Notes: generated by a model not told the origin, from the sequence alone. Numbered from the stretch's first letter, positions 1 through 8,883 are shown. The stretch is 64,000 nt of DNA from Nitrosococcus wardiae (GCF_004421105.1 NZ_CP038033.1:1755659-1819658), one strand, 5' to 3'. A program made the numbers and translations.

Positions 1-93
1 GTAAAGGCTGTAATTTTCATGCCGGCCAATGCGGGCCAAGGCCTCCACATCCGCTTGAAGCCGCTCGAAGTTTACCCTGAGGGACTTCGCCAT
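1..93 (-). CDS. 5' end of a gene, possibly an M20-type carbamoylase/amidase (partial)
   Basis: Only the first 31 codons are in the window and the gene runs off the left edge. It begins MAKSLRVNFERLQADVEALA and continues with an ALARIGRHE stretch. This resembles the N-terminus of hydantoinase/carbamoylase-family Zn-dependent amidohydrolases, which open with a similar leucine-rich helix followed by an A-x-IG motif. The catalytic part is not visible, so the family call is tentative. Its ATG overlaps the TAA stop of the preceding gene (TAATG), so the two are probably translated together. Confidence 0.45.
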   Translation of the reverse strand, partial: MAKSLRVNFERLQADVEALARIGRHENYSLY

Positions 94-590
94 TACTTCG
101 ACCTCTCTTTTTTACTAGACCGGGCACCAGAGATGATAAGGACTAGGGTAGCAAGGAATACTATGGCCCCAGCAGTAAAGAAAGCAAAAGCGCGCTCGGG
201 AGGATGGTGCCTGACGGTTACCGCTATTGGGGAACTCCATGGGCTTGTCGGCTGTCCCTGGTTCAGGGCACGGACCCGATAAAAATATTGGCCGTTGTCC
301 CGTCCGCTAATTAGGGTCGCTTGATCAGGGCCTTGGTAAACTATTGTGGGGTGGGTGAATTCCGTATCATGGGCTTCTTGGAGTTCATAGCTTGAGGCTA
401 ACAATCCGTTTCCCTGCCATTTTAAATGGTAAAATCCTGCTGTTGCAGTACGGCTGTCAGAGACGAGTTCCGGGACAACGGCAGCCGTTTCAGTTGCCCA
501 TGCCGATGAGGCTATAGGGAGAAAGACCACAATAACTGAAATAATTAATCTTAATTTTTCCGTGATACTAGCTCGAATCCTCATGATCAT
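93..590 (-). CDS. Exported single-pass protein with fibronectin type III-like domain
   Basis: 165 residues. The N-terminus carries a hydrophobic signal segment (about residues 13-32, ending SSAWATE). The middle resembles a fibronectin III fold (around 55-125): SYELQEAHDTEF, YFYRVRALN and PWSSPIAVTV are the typical B, F and G strand patterns. A C-terminal membrane helix (about 136-155) is followed by the basic tail SSKKERSK. The likely topology is a periplasmic domain anchored at its C-terminus. An alternative ATG lies two codons downstream. The start codon faces glrK across a 129-bp divergent gap, and the stop overlaps the next gene. The function is unknown; binding of a ligand or partner through the FN3 domain is an inference. 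Confidence 0.7.
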   Translation of the reverse strand: MIMRIRASITEKLRLIISVIVVFLPIASSAWATETAAVVPELVSDSRTATAGFYHLKWQGNGLLASSYELQEAHDTEFTHPTIVYQGPDQATLISGRDNGQYFYRVRALNQGQPTSPWSSPIAVTVRHHPPERAFAFFTAGAIVFLATLVLIISGARSSKKERSK

Positions 591-719
591 TTACGGCTGT
601 TTCGGCCCTATTTCTCCTGCCATGTCAGAAGATATGGCGAACGGGCCAGGGGTTGTTGGGTCATCATATCCAAGGCAAATCTTGTTTCATTATACAAGCT
701 TAGGTCCTAGGTTCCATAA

Positions 720-2312
720 ATGGAGAATCAATCCGTTACTGCTCACGACCGATCTCGTAAGTCTGGTGCTAAAAAAGGCGTTTGGATTTTCAGAAAGTTT
801 GGAATTGTCCCATTTAGGCAGCGGCTGTTCAAATTAGTACAGGCCAAAATAGCCCCCTTAGGGCGCTTCTACTGGGCGCGCCCAAATTCTTTTATCGCAC
901 TGATCTTAGGGGGATTCTTGATTGTAGCCTTGCCCTTGTCCACCGGGCTAATTATCGCCACTGTGGAAATGGAATATTTGGCGCGCCAAAGTACGGCAGC
1001 TGTTTATAAAAGCGTTCGGGTAACCCAGGGAAGCCGAATTTTGGGACAACAGCTTATTGCGATGGAGCGTGCTGTGAGGCAGTTTCAGGTGTTGAATGAC
1101 CCGGCGCTATATCAGGCCTATATGACTAATCGCAGCAAATTCCAGGATATTCTAGGGCAAATGTTAGAATTACCTCTCAGCGAGGAGCAGCGGCAAGGAT
1201 TTGGCGCACTGGCGCGCAAAGAGAACGAAATTTACGATATTTTGAGGCTTAATATTTTAGATTCCGATGCCAGCAAACAAGCTATCAACCAGTTTCCTGG
1301 TTTGGCACGCCAGGCACAGGCACTGCTAGCGGAGAGTAACCAGTTAGTGGGCGAAGAGGTCAATGCTTTGCAAGAGACGGCACGCAAGGCGAAGGAGTGG
1401 CTTTTTTGGCAAGCATTAATTCTCATTCCTGCGGCAGTGGTCCTGGCCGGTTTGGTTACGGTCTTGATTAGACGGTATTTTCGTCAGTTTGATAACTCTA
1501 TAAGACGCCTGGGTGATGGGGATTTTGAGACCCCTATTGAGGTGATGGGTCCCCGGGATCTGGAAGCACTAGGGCAACAATTGGATTGGTTACGACAACG
1601 CTTGGTCGAGCTAGAAGAAGCTAAAACAAAGTTTCTTCGCCACGTTTCCCACGAACTCAAAACACCTCTGGCCGCCCTGCGGGAAGGGGCGGAATTGCTT
1701 TGTGATCAGGTCACGGGCCGTTTAAATGCGCAGCAATTAGAAGTGGCCCGGATCTTACGTGACAATAGTTTGCGTTTGCAAAAGCTGATTGAGGATATGC
1801 TTAGTTTTAGCCTAGCAGGGAGTAGCCAAATCGAACATGTCCCCGAAGCCGTGCGGCTGGATCAGTTGGTTAAAATCGTGCTATCTGATCACAAGCCCAC
1901 TACTCTATCGAAGCGGGTTAAGCTCATCGCGGATTTGAAGCCGGTGAGGATTTTGGGTGACCGGGAGCGTTTGAAAGTCATTATTGATAATTTAATGTCC
2001 AATGCCCTTAAGTATTCACCACCTGATAGTTCAGTGAAGGTCAAATTAGTCCAAGAAAGCAATCAAGTTCACCTTGATGTGTGTGATTCGGGTCCAGGAG
2101 TTGCGTCTGAGGATGGAGAGCGGATATTTGATTCCTTCTATCAAGGCAGGGCGCAGCCCCTAGGCCCCATTAAAGGGACCGGTTTAGGCCTTTCAATTGT
2201 AAAAGAAAGCGTCCTCGCCCATGGAGGTAATATTGAACTTATCAATGGGGGTCAAAAGGGAGCCCATTTTCGAGTTACTCTGCCCTTGACAGTGGCGGAG
2301 CAGCACCCATGA
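720..2312 (+). CDS. glrK: Sensor histidine kinase, GlrK/QseE type
   Basis: 530 residues. The order is a cytoplasmic N-tail, TM helix 1 (about 57-82), a helical periplasmic sensor, TM helix 2 (about 228-250), HAMP, HisKA with phospho-acceptor H311 in the motif SHELKTPL, and an HATPase domain with N box (NLMSNALKYSP), G1 (DSGPGV) and G2 (GTGLGLS). It phosphorylates the sigma-54 activator encoded two genes downstream. The ATGA overlap with qseG and the glrK-qseG-glrR order match the enterobacterial cluster, which controls the sRNA GlmY and envelope functions there; the targets here are not known. The roughly 50-residue leader before TM1 is long, so a later start is possible. Confidence 0.9.
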   Translation: MENQSVTAHDRSRKSGAKKGVWIFRKFGIVPFRQRLFKLVQAKIAPLGRFYWARPNSFIALILGGFLIVALPLSTGLIIATVEMEYLARQSTAAVYKSVRVTQGSRILGQQLIAMERAVRQFQVLNDPALYQAYMTNRSKFQDILGQMLELPLSEEQRQGFGALARKENEIYDILRLNILDSDASKQAINQFPGLARQAQALLAESNQLVGEEVNALQETARKAKEWLFWQALILIPAAVVLAGLVTVLIRRYFRQFDNSIRRLGDGDFETPIEVMGPRDLEALGQQLDWLRQRLVELEEAKTKFLRHVSHELKTPLAALREGAELLCDQVTGRLNAQQLEVARILRDNSLRLQKLIEDMLSFSLAGSSQIEHVPEAVRLDQLVKIVLSDHKPTTLSKRVKLIADLKPVRILGDRERLKVIIDNLMSNALKYSPPDSSVKVKLVQESNQVHLDVCDSGPGVASEDGERIFDSFYQGRAQPLGPIKGTGLGLSIVKESVLAHGGNIELINGGQKGAHFRVTLPLTVAEQHP

Positions 2313-3010
2313 GGGAGATAAGCTATGGAGTAGTGCTAGGGATATTTATGCTGGCTTTGCTATTAGGCAGTTGTTCTGCAGTGAGGCTGGCATATCCAAC
2401 TCCTGTTGATGAACTTTCTATTCCGCCACCCAACCACTTAGCACCGGATCCGAATAATTTGGAACTTCTGCTCCGTTACTATCGTGGTTTACGCTCTTTG
2501 TCAGAGGTGGCGCTGCGGCAGGAACTAGATCGAGCCTGGCAGGCGACCGCCAAAGAACCGACAGCCTTTGATCGCTTGCGATTGATTTTGCTCCTTTCTT
2601 TGCCCGAGACACCCTTCCAGGACTTGGAGCAAGCCCGGGAGATGTTGCATGATTTTCTAGAGACCGAGAATACGGAAGGACTCTGTGATTTGGCCCTGTT
2701 GCTCCAAGAGTTTGTAATGGAAGAGGCACAACAGAAACGTCACTACCGTCTCCTTCAAGAACAGCTTCAACAAAAAGAGGAGCAAGTGAGACGCTTGAGA
2801 AGTGGACTGAAGTACCTTGATGGTCGCCGTAAGCAGGAGCAGGAGTGGGCCAAGAGCTTGGAGAAGCAACTAGAAGACGAGCGAGGAAGAGCGGAAACAT
2901 TAGAACAAAAGCTTGAAGCGTTGAAAACCATAGAAAAAAGGTTAGAGCACCGAAATCAATCTAAGGAGAGTTTGGAACTACCCGAACAGGGAAAAGAATT
3001 AGATGAGTGA
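2309..3010 (+). CDS. qseG: QseG-like outer-membrane lipoprotein with coiled coil
   Basis: 233 residues with a lipoprotein signal ending in the lipobox LLGSC (Cys22), followed by a helical domain. A strongly charged coiled coil (about 145-225) is rich in Q, E, K and R, with heptads such as LQEQLQQKEEQVRRL. It sits between glrK and glrR with a 4-bp overlap upstream and an 8-bp overlap downstream, where QseG/YfhG is found in enterobacteria. The known role there is to bind the kinase periplasmic domain and modulate signalling. The coiled coil is longer than I expect for the enteric protein; that comparison is from memory. Confidence 0.75.
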   Translation: MREISYGVVLGIFMLALLLGSCSAVRLAYPTPVDELSIPPPNHLAPDPNNLELLLRYYRGLRSLSEVALRQELDRAWQATAKEPTAFDRLRLILLLSLPETPFQDLEQAREMLHDFLETENTEGLCDLALLLQEFVMEEAQQKRHYRLLQEQLQQKEEQVRRLRSGLKYLDGRRKQEQEWAKSLEKQLEDERGRAETLEQKLEALKTIEKRLEHRNQSKESLELPEQGKELDE

Positions 3011-4364
3011 AAAAAATAGGATTCTGTTGGTAGACGATGACCGTGATCTACTGCGATTGCTATCACTGCGTTTGGCTGGGCGTGGCTACGAAACTGTGGT
3101 AGCGGAAAGCGGGGAAGAGGCTTTGGCTCAGGTGGAGTTGGCCCGCCCTCAAGCCGTGATCACCGATTTGCGAATGGAAGGAATGGATGGGATGGTGTTG
3201 GCCGATTGCATTCACCGCAAAAACCCAGCACTGCCCGTGATTATTTTGACTGCCCATGGTTCGATCCCTGATGCAGTGCATGCCACTAAGAATGGAGTCT
3301 TTGCTTTTCTAACTAAGCCCTTCAATAGCCGGGAACTCTTGGCCCAAGTGGAGAAGGCGCTTCAGATTTCAGGTACCCACTACGACTCGGAGAAAGAGCC
3401 GGCAGAGAATTGGCGCGAGGAGATCATCACCCGCAGTCCACTGATGGAGGATCTCCTGAGTCAGGCCCGGCTAGTGGCTGAAAGTGACGCCAGCATTTGT
3501 CTGCGAGGTGACAGTGGAACGGGCAAGGAGTTACTGGCCAAAGCTATCCATAAGGCCAGCTCCAGAAACGAACAACCTTTTATTGCCGTTAACTGTGCGG
3601 CCATTCCAGAATTGCTATTGGAGTCTGAATTATTTGGCCACGCTAAAGGCGCATTTACTGGTGCAACCCGGGACTATCCGGGACTGTTCCAGGCCGCCCA
3701 TGGGGGTACCTTGTTTCTGGATGAGATCGGGGATATGCCGTTTTCGCTCCAGGTAAAATTGTTGCGGGCTTTGCAGGAGCAGCAAGTACGGCCGGTAGGG
3801 AGTACTTCCACTGTTATGGTGGATGTGCGTATTATCTCGGCCACCCACAGAGATCTGGATGCGGAAGTGCGCGATGGCAACTTTCGAGAAGATCTCTACT
3901 ATCGGCTTAACGTGGTGATGTTAGAGATTCCGCCCCTCGCTGAGCGGCGAGAAGATATCCTCCCTCTTGCTAGCCATTTTCTGTCAACTATTGGGAGTGG
4001 AATCAAGAAAAATGTTCGGGGGTTTTCCGCCGAGGCCATAGAGCTATTGGTGAGTGCTCCTTGGCCCGGCAATGTGCGCCAGCTCCATAATGTTGTGGAA
4101 CAAACCGTCGCTTTGTCAACTACCCCCATTATTTCTGCTAAATTGGTCAAAAAAGCACTGCGGCAGCAGTCAGGCCAATTTCCTTCCTTTGCTGAAGCCC
4201 GGAGGCAGTTTGAGCAGGAATATCTGGCGGGTCTACTCAAAATCACTAATGGCAATGTGACTCAGGCGGCTCGTCTGGCCCAACGTAATCGCACCGATTT
4301 TTATAAGCTTCTGCAACGTCATAACTTGGATCCTTCTGCATTTAAGCCTGTGAAGCAGCAGTAA
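3003..4364 (+). CDS. glrR: Sigma-54-dependent response regulator GlrR
   Basis: 453 residues. The receiver domain has the acidic pocket LLVDDD, phospho-acceptor Asp55 (VITDLRM) and Lys105 (FLTKPF). The AAA+ domain has Walker A GDSGTGKE (169-176), the sigma-54 contact loop GAFTGA (216-221), Walker B GGTLFLDEIGDM and arginine-finger region FREDLYYRLNV. The Fis-type C-terminal helix-turn-helix (GNVTQAARLAQRNRTDFYKLL) binds DNA. It activates RpoN promoters when phosphorylated by GlrK. The start overlaps the qseG end by 8 bp, so translation is coupled. Confidence 0.92.
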   Translation: MSEKNRILLVDDDRDLLRLLSLRLAGRGYETVVAESGEEALAQVELARPQAVITDLRMEGMDGMVLADCIHRKNPALPVIILTAHGSIPDAVHATKNGVFAFLTKPFNSRELLAQVEKALQISGTHYDSEKEPAENWREEIITRSPLMEDLLSQARLVAESDASICLRGDSGTGKELLAKAIHKASSRNEQPFIAVNCAAIPELLLESELFGHAKGAFTGATRDYPGLFQAAHGGTLFLDEIGDMPFSLQVKLLRALQEQQVRPVGSTSTVMVDVRIISATHRDLDAEVRDGNFREDLYYRLNVVMLEIPPLAERREDILPLASHFLSTIGSGIKKNVRGFSAEAIELLVSAPWPGNVRQLHNVVEQTVALSTTPIISAKLVKKALRQQSGQFPSFAEARRQFEQEYLAGLLKITNGNVTQAARLAQRNRTDFYKLLQRHNLDPSAFKPVKQQ

Positions 4365-4415
4365 ATACTAATTTAATAAAGCCGCGAATGCATGCCATCT
4401 CTTGAGCAGTGAGTT

Positions 4416-4733
4416 ATGGAGTACGCAGAATTTGGGCTCATTATCGTGGCCCTTCTTGGGGGGATGCTCCTGGGCGGATTTTATTTTGGAGGGCTCTGGT
4501 TTACCGTTCGTCGTTTGCCTTATGTGGGGCATCCTGCCTTATGGATGATGTTAAGCCTAATGCTGCGCTCCGCGGTAGTACTTGCCGGTTTCTATTTCCT
4601 CTTTGGGAGGCACTGGGAACAAATACTGGCTGCTTTGGGGGGCATGCTGATTATCCGCACCTTTTTCGTACGTCGCCTCCGGCCAAAGAGCGAAGAGATG
4701 GCTCCCCCCTCATCCCGGAGACAGCAAGTATAG
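4416..4733 (+). CDS. atpR: Orphan N-ATPase AtpR-like membrane subunit
   Basis: 105 residues with three predicted helices: LIIVALLGGMLLGGFYFGGLWF, then around LWMMLSLMLRSAVVLAGFYF, then around ILAALGGMLIIRTFF. The GGLWFTVRR turn and the buried arginine in helix 2 (LMLRSAVVLAGFY) are typical of AtpR of the alternative N-ATPase. AtpR is thought to help c-ring assembly or stability. In intact loci it lies between atpQ and atpB, but no such neighbours exist here. It follows glrR by 51 bp. A truncated N-ATPase gamma gene lies 3.5 kb away on the other strand, suggesting both are left over from one lost operon. The start codon has a weak ribosome-binding site. Confidence 0.7.
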   Translation: MEYAEFGLIIVALLGGMLLGGFYFGGLWFTVRRLPYVGHPALWMMLSLMLRSAVVLAGFYFLFGRHWEQILAALGGMLIIRTFFVRRLRPKSEEMAPPSSRRQQV

Positions 4734-5074
4734 GGCCGGTAAAGCGTTAGGGGAACCTATTGTTTTTTGATGCGCTGGGATATGTAAGCTGGTGGTTGTT
4801 TTCTGCTGGAATAGGGAAAAATGAAAGACTTTTATGCTCTCTAAAACTCTACCCATCCTACTCTGGCTGTCATAAAAATTTACAGTTAGGGTGCAAATTT
4901 AATTTCAAAGATATTAAAAAACAAGCAATTACTGATTAGGCATTGTTTTTGCAAAGGTGTTTTTGTGGGCAGAAAGTACCCTTTTATTTAGTAGGGTGAC
5001 ATTCATAAAAACATAAAACATAGCTTCAGGGATAATGTGGTGTTGATTATGCCTGAATACGATGGGTGGAGATT
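4734..5074 (+). other. Intergenic region upstream of the PEP-CTERM gene
   Basis: This AT-rich stretch has no supported gene. It should hold the promoter of the downstream PEP-CTERM gene, but I could not single out convincing -35/-10 boxes. There is no clear terminator for atpR. Confidence 0.4.
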
Positions 5075-5842
5075 ATGCATAAACTTTTATGGTCTAGTCT
5101 ATTGCTGTTTCTTGGATTTATAGCTGGTTCAGCCCAAGCTGTATTGATAAACGCACAGCTTACGGGAGATGGCCGGGCTGATAACCCTGACTTGCTCCAG
5201 ATCGATGTTTTGATAGATGTGACCGGTAATGTTGCAGAGTGGGATATTACTGTCGATACAACTGACCACCCCGACATCAAGCTCCATGAGTTTTATTTTA
5301 ATCTAAGAGATCCGTTTAACGGTGTCAGTTCTGATTCGCCTTGGACAGTTGAAACAAACCCGTCAGCGGGATCAAATACTGGAAGTGCTGATTTTTATTT
5401 TACCGATTTTGATCCAGCTAACTGGTTGATTCAGTCGCCTGCCGACACTGTAGGTGGGGGGACCTTTACGCCAAATTTCTTATTTGAATACTCAAGCTCA
5501 AGACCAAATGTTAATAATTTAACGTTATTGAGTTTTACAATGATTTCTAACATTGGCGATTTTGTAGCAGATGATTTTTTGATGGCGCCTAGTTCGATGA
5601 GTACGGATGGTGATTTGGGTTCCGGTCAATTGGGCGCTCATCTTCAGTCACTTGCAGTGAATAGCATCACTTGTCCTGAGGGTGAGTGCAGCGATAGTGG
5701 ATTTGCTTTGGGTATTTACAGCAGTAGTGAAGGCGGTGGTGGCGGACCCCAGGAAATCCCCGAACCCGGTGTTCTGGCCCTCTTCGGCACCGGTCTTCTG
5801 AGCTTAGGTCTCATTGGCCGTCGTCGTAAGCATTTAGCTTAA
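5075..5842 (+). CDS. PEP-CTERM sorting domain protein
   Basis: About 255 residues. The Sec signal peptide is MHKLLWSSLLLFLGFIAGSA followed by a QA cleavage region. The body is a beta-rich, Asp/Asn/Ser-rich extracellular domain (DITVDTTDHPD, FYFNLRDPFNG). At the end are a CPEGEC pair of cysteines, a GGGGG linker, and the sorting signal PEPG, a hydrophobic helix (VLALFGTGLLSLGLIG) and RRRKHLA. PEP-CTERM proteins are processed by an exosortase (EpsH/XrtA type) and usually exported with extracellular polysaccharide; no exosortase is in this window. A GTG three codons upstream (5066) is an alternative start. I prefer the ATG because the signal peptide then starts cleanly. Confidence 0.85.
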   Translation: MHKLLWSSLLLFLGFIAGSAQAVLINAQLTGDGRADNPDLLQIDVLIDVTGNVAEWDITVDTTDHPDIKLHEFYFNLRDPFNGVSSDSPWTVETNPSAGSNTGSADFYFTDFDPANWLIQSPADTVGGGTFTPNFLFEYSSSRPNVNNLTLLSFTMISNIGDFVADDFLMAPSSMSTDGDLGSGQLGAHLQSLAVNSITCPEGECSDSGFALGIYSSSEGGGGGPQEIPEPGVLALFGTGLLSLGLIGRRRKHLA

Positions 5843-5866
5843 AACAAAATTTTTGTATAAAAAATA

Positions 5867-5889
5867 GACACCGGCTTAAAGCCGGTGTC
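5867..5889. terminator. Hairpin terminator between convergent genes
   Basis: A perfect 9-bp stem GACACCGGC / GCCGGTGTC closes a TTAAA loop. On the minus strand it is followed by a T-rich tract (TATTTTTTATAC), so it is a good intrinsic terminator for the subtilase gene. On the plus strand only TTTGGGG follows, a weaker stop for the PEP-CTERM gene. Confidence 0.75.
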
Positions 5890-5920
5890 TTTGGGGTTGA
5901 ATTCTGCTACCAGATTTCTG

Positions 5921-7786
5921 TTATTTATTTTTACCTCCCTTCTCATTGCCATTGCCATTGCTATTGCCTTTTCCTCCCCCGGAGTCTCCTTTATTATCGG
6001 AACCTACGTTGACTATTATTAATGTCGTAGCGGTATTTCCTGCCCTGTCCTCGGCGACTGCACTGATGCTATGGAACCCTATGGTGTCTTTACGGGTATT
6101 CCAACTGTAGGAGAGGGGGCTGGTGTCGGTTGCGCTTCTCATTGCCCCGTCGATGAAGAGTTGAATGGCGGCAAGGGCGGTGTTATCGCTGGCATTCACC
6201 GTGATATGCACTGTACCGCTAATGGTGCTACCTTCTGCAGGTTCTGTGATGCTCACGCTGGGAGGGGTGATATCGCTTGAATCCGGGGTGTTATCCACGA
6301 GTACGGTGACGGTGGAGGAAACCCCTTCGTTACCGGCAGCATCATAGGCATAAGCGGTAAGGGATACTGAACCATCGGCTACCGTTGTGGAATCCCAGCT
6401 AAAGCCATAGAGGGAAGTGGTATCACTGCCAAGGAACTGGCCATTGGCATAAAGGTCGACTCGGGTTACACCGGCGTTATCCTCGGCACTGACGTCGATG
6501 GCGACGGTACCGGACACGGTGGCTCCCTCGCTGGGAGAGAGGATGGCCACCGAAGGGGCTTGGGTATCGATAGAATTTGTCTCGCTGGCGGCAATTACGG
6601 CGCTGTAAGCATTAATACGGCCATAGCCGTAGAAGCTATCCCAACCGCTGCTACCCAGGTCATCGGCGGTGCTTTCTAAAATGGATTCTATTTCTCCCGG
6701 TGAGAGGAAGGGGTTGGCGGATAGGATGAGTGCAACGACCCCGGCAGTAGCCGGACTGGCAAAGGAAGTGCCAGAAACCGAGCCGTAGCCGCCGCCCCGG
6801 GTAGTGGTCCAGATTCCCTCACCGGGAGCGGAGACATCCACATAGTGGCCATAGCTAGACCAACTAGCTTTGCTGTCGCTGCTGGTGGTGGCAGAAACTG
6901 AAATCATGTAGGGGTTATCGCTGTAACCGGGGTTGCTGCCACTGTTGCCGGCGGCGACCACCACAATTCCCCCTAGGCTACGGAAATATTGGGCGGCATT
7001 GGAGACGGTCGAGCTGTTGGTCACATCATAGCTGATATTGGCCACCTGGGCGCCTTGATCAGCCGCCCATGTGAGGGCTTCTGCAATATCGCTCCAATAG
7101 GCCCAGCCATTACTGGAATCCGTGACTCGAAGGGGCATAATGAGGGCATTCCAAGCGATGGAGGCGACCCCCTGGCTATTGTTGCTGCTGGCTGCGGCAG
7201 TGCCAGCTACCTTGGTGCCATGGCCGTGGATATCCCAGGTGTTGCTATTATTGCTGGCCGTATTCCACCCAGAGAGAACTTTGCCAAACAGATCGGGATG
7301 GGTGTCATCAACCCCCGTATCTAAAACAGCCACAGTAATGTTATCCCCGAAGGCAGTGTCCCAGGCTAAAGGCGCCGCGATCTTTGGCAAGTGCCACGCA
7401 CTTGGATATTTCGGATCATTGGGAATGGTTTCACTTAGCTCCACCACCCAATCTTTTTCGGCAAACTTGATGTGGGGATTGCGAGCCAGGGCCCGGGCCA
7501 CGGCATCTTCGGCTTGTTCAGGCACATTCACGATATGGACATTGAGGGGACCGATACGGCCCTTAGAGGTAGCCCCCGCCCGGGCAAAGATTTTATTCAA
7601 TTCTAAGTCTGGCAATCCCGCCTTAGGTTGCACCAGGAGGCGTCCGGGAGCCCAGGGCTTGGCTGGGGGCTCAGCTTGAGCCGGGGACATGAATAGGGGG
7701 AGGGCGGTTGCCAATAGAAAAAGTATGGAGACAGTTTTGATGCGTGAAGCAAAGCGCGCTCCTTGGCGCGCGATATAGTGTTCCAT
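5921..7786 (-). CDS. Secreted S8 subtilisin-like serine protease with two Ig-like domains
   Basis: 621 residues from the ATG at 7786, which has AAGGAG about 6 bp upstream; a longer TTG-started form is less likely. Order: signal peptide (to about residue 38, PAQA), inhibitor-like propeptide (about 45-118), and an S8 catalytic domain with Asp156 (VLDTGVDDTHPD), His189 (GHGTKVAG), oxyanion Asn281 (AAGNSGSN) and Ser341 (GTSFASPATAG). Two related bacterial Ig-like modules follow, each opening with APSV/PPSV and a P-x-EG-T-SGTV motif and containing a DxAGN loop. The tail is low-complexity G/N/K. The complete triad suggests an active exoprotease; the Ig modules and basic tail suggest surface or matrix attachment (inference). 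It converges on the PEP-CTERM gene. Confidence 0.9.
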   Translation of the reverse strand: MEHYIARQGARFASRIKTVSILFLLATALPLFMSPAQAEPPAKPWAPGRLLVQPKAGLPDLELNKIFARAGATSKGRIGPLNVHIVNVPEQAEDAVARALARNPHIKFAEKDWVVELSETIPNDPKYPSAWHLPKIAAPLAWDTAFGDNITVAVLDTGVDDTHPDLFGKVLSGWNTASNNSNTWDIHGHGTKVAGTAAASSNNSQGVASIAWNALIMPLRVTDSSNGWAYWSDIAEALTWAADQGAQVANISYDVTNSSTVSNAAQYFRSLGGIVVVAAGNSGSNPGYSDNPYMISVSATTSSDSKASWSSYGHYVDVSAPGEGIWTTTRGGGYGSVSGTSFASPATAGVVALILSANPFLSPGEIESILESTADDLGSSGWDSFYGYGRINAYSAVIAASETNSIDTQAPSVAILSPSEGATVSGTVAIDVSAEDNAGVTRVDLYANGQFLGSDTTSLYGFSWDSTTVADGSVSLTAYAYDAAGNEGVSSTVTVLVDNTPDSSDITPPSVSITEPAEGSTISGTVHITVNASDNTALAAIQLFIDGAMRSATDTSPLSYSWNTRKDTIGFHSISAVAEDRAGNTATTLIIVNVGSDNKGDSGGGKGNSNGNGNEKGGKNK

Positions 7787-8089
7787 AAATGGCTCCTTTA
7801 GGTTGCAGGACAAAACTTTGGTGATCGGAAAATCACCGAATCTGGGTTCGGCAACTTCAGCTTGAAAACCTTAACGGCAGGTTTTACCGAGAATTCATGG
7901 GGGCAATTGGGAGTTGCTTCACATCCTTGAGAATTGGTGGAGATAGGGTGGGCAGAAAACCGCAGTGAAACAAATGGGGGAGTGGAGTGTAGTCGCTAGG
8001 TAGGATGTTCATCGGCAGTCGTTGTTATTGCTTTTTGAGTTTTATAGCATTTCTCGTTTAAATGAGACCTAAGGCGCTTGGGGTTCTTA
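7787..8089. other. Intergenic region upstream of the subtilase
   Basis: No gene is supported here. The part nearest 7786 contains the AAGGAG ribosome-binding site of the protease. The remainder runs into the repeat element that begins near 8090. Confidence 0.4.
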
Positions 8090-8280
8090 GCGGCAGGCGT
8101 AACCAGATACGCTGTCAATCCATTCCTGGAAGCTCGATGTCGGCTTGCCACGCCAGCCTTTCCTGCCGGCGGGCAAGTCCTGCCTGGACGGGCGTTCACC
8201 GGTCTGCGTGGGTCCACCGGACCCACGGTCCCGGCTCACCCCTGCCGCCGACGGTCTGGTCACGTTGACCTCAAGCCCGA
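8090..8280. repeat. GC-rich palindromic repeat-like element
   Basis: This block is much more GC-rich than the sequence on either side and is full of short inverted repeats. The clearest is CGTGGGTCC / GGACCCACG (8207-8215 and 8219-8227, 3-nt loop). Its translations give low-complexity R/G/S/P peptides with no domain. It abuts the broken end of the N-ATPase gamma fragment, so its arrival or a deletion next to it probably truncated that gene. I see no second copy in this window, so the repeat call rests on structure only. Confidence 0.45.
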
Positions 8281-8289
8281 TGGAGTTCC

Positions 8290-8558
8290 ATCTCGTTAAC
8301 ATCCCCGCAGAACCCCCGTTCTGAACCCATCAGCAGATAGATGTGCCGGGAATCTTGGGCAAGGGGTTGGTGTGGGGGGTAGAAGTGATGAAAGTCAGCG
8401 GCAACCGCCTTAACGCTATTCACCACCTGTTGTTGGGCGGGGAGCAAACGCCCGAGCTTGCGGGGCTCCAACAGCGCAAGCATTTTCATGCTGTCCATGA
8501 TGCTACTGATCTCCTGCAGGGAATGAAGGTGTTGCTTGATTTCCCTGCGTCGGCTCAT
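8290..8558 (-). pseudogene. atpG: Truncated N-ATPase gamma subunit (5' fragment)
   Basis: About the first 90 codons of a gamma-type ATPase subunit. It begins MSRRREIKQHLHSLQEISSI, continues MDSMKMLALLEPRKL, and reaches the motif YLLMGSERGFCGD, the conserved gamma-subunit SDRGLCGG-like segment. A full gamma subunit is about 290 residues; everything after GFCGD is gone, replaced by repeat sequence. The reading frame stays open only by chance to 8271. The divergence from standard gamma sequences (e.g. LLEPRKLGRLL) points to the alternative N-ATPase, consistent with the orphan atpR at 4416. It is almost certainly non-functional. Confidence 0.7.
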
Positions 8559-8883
8559 TGCTTATCTTTGGAGGTGGTCAACAGCCATTTTTCCAATATG
8601 TGTAGCCAGTTGCTCCGATAAAAATAGGTAGAACTCCTAATATTATCGGCCTATCCGAGGTTCTATACTTAAAGTATGAATTTGGCTTATTGAAGGCCAC
8701 AAAGAGTTGTCATTTTTTTAGTGGCTCAGGTATTGGGAATATGATTTTTTTGCAGCACCTCTGCTTATTCTCCTCTAACTCAAGTCTGGTTCGCGAGTTT
8801 CTAAAGCTTATTTTGTATGAGCCCGTTTAAGCGATCTGAAACTTTTACGGGTGGTGTTTATGATATTGTTCTAAGGAGTGATC
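8559..8883. other. Intergenic region between the atpG fragment and the DUF6316 gene
   Basis: No gene is supported. On the minus strand a short open stretch ending at 8562 (peptide ...LATHIGKMAVDHLQR) sits just before the atpG fragment, where the end of atpA would be in an intact N-ATPase operon. It is too short to call. AAGGAG at about 8871 is the ribosome-binding site of the next gene. Confidence 0.35.

Noticed and set aside
2418-2900. 160-codon frame antisense to qseG
   Set aside because: Shadow of the charged coiled coil; no start signal or recognisable domain.
7122-7679. 185-codon frame on the plus strand inside the subtilase gene
   Set aside because: Antisense shadow of the protease, low-complexity Ala/Leu composition, no ribosome-binding site.
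8087-8302. Arg/Gly/Ser-rich frames in the GC-rich block
   Set aside because: The peptides come from palindromic repeat DNA, with no start signal and no domain.
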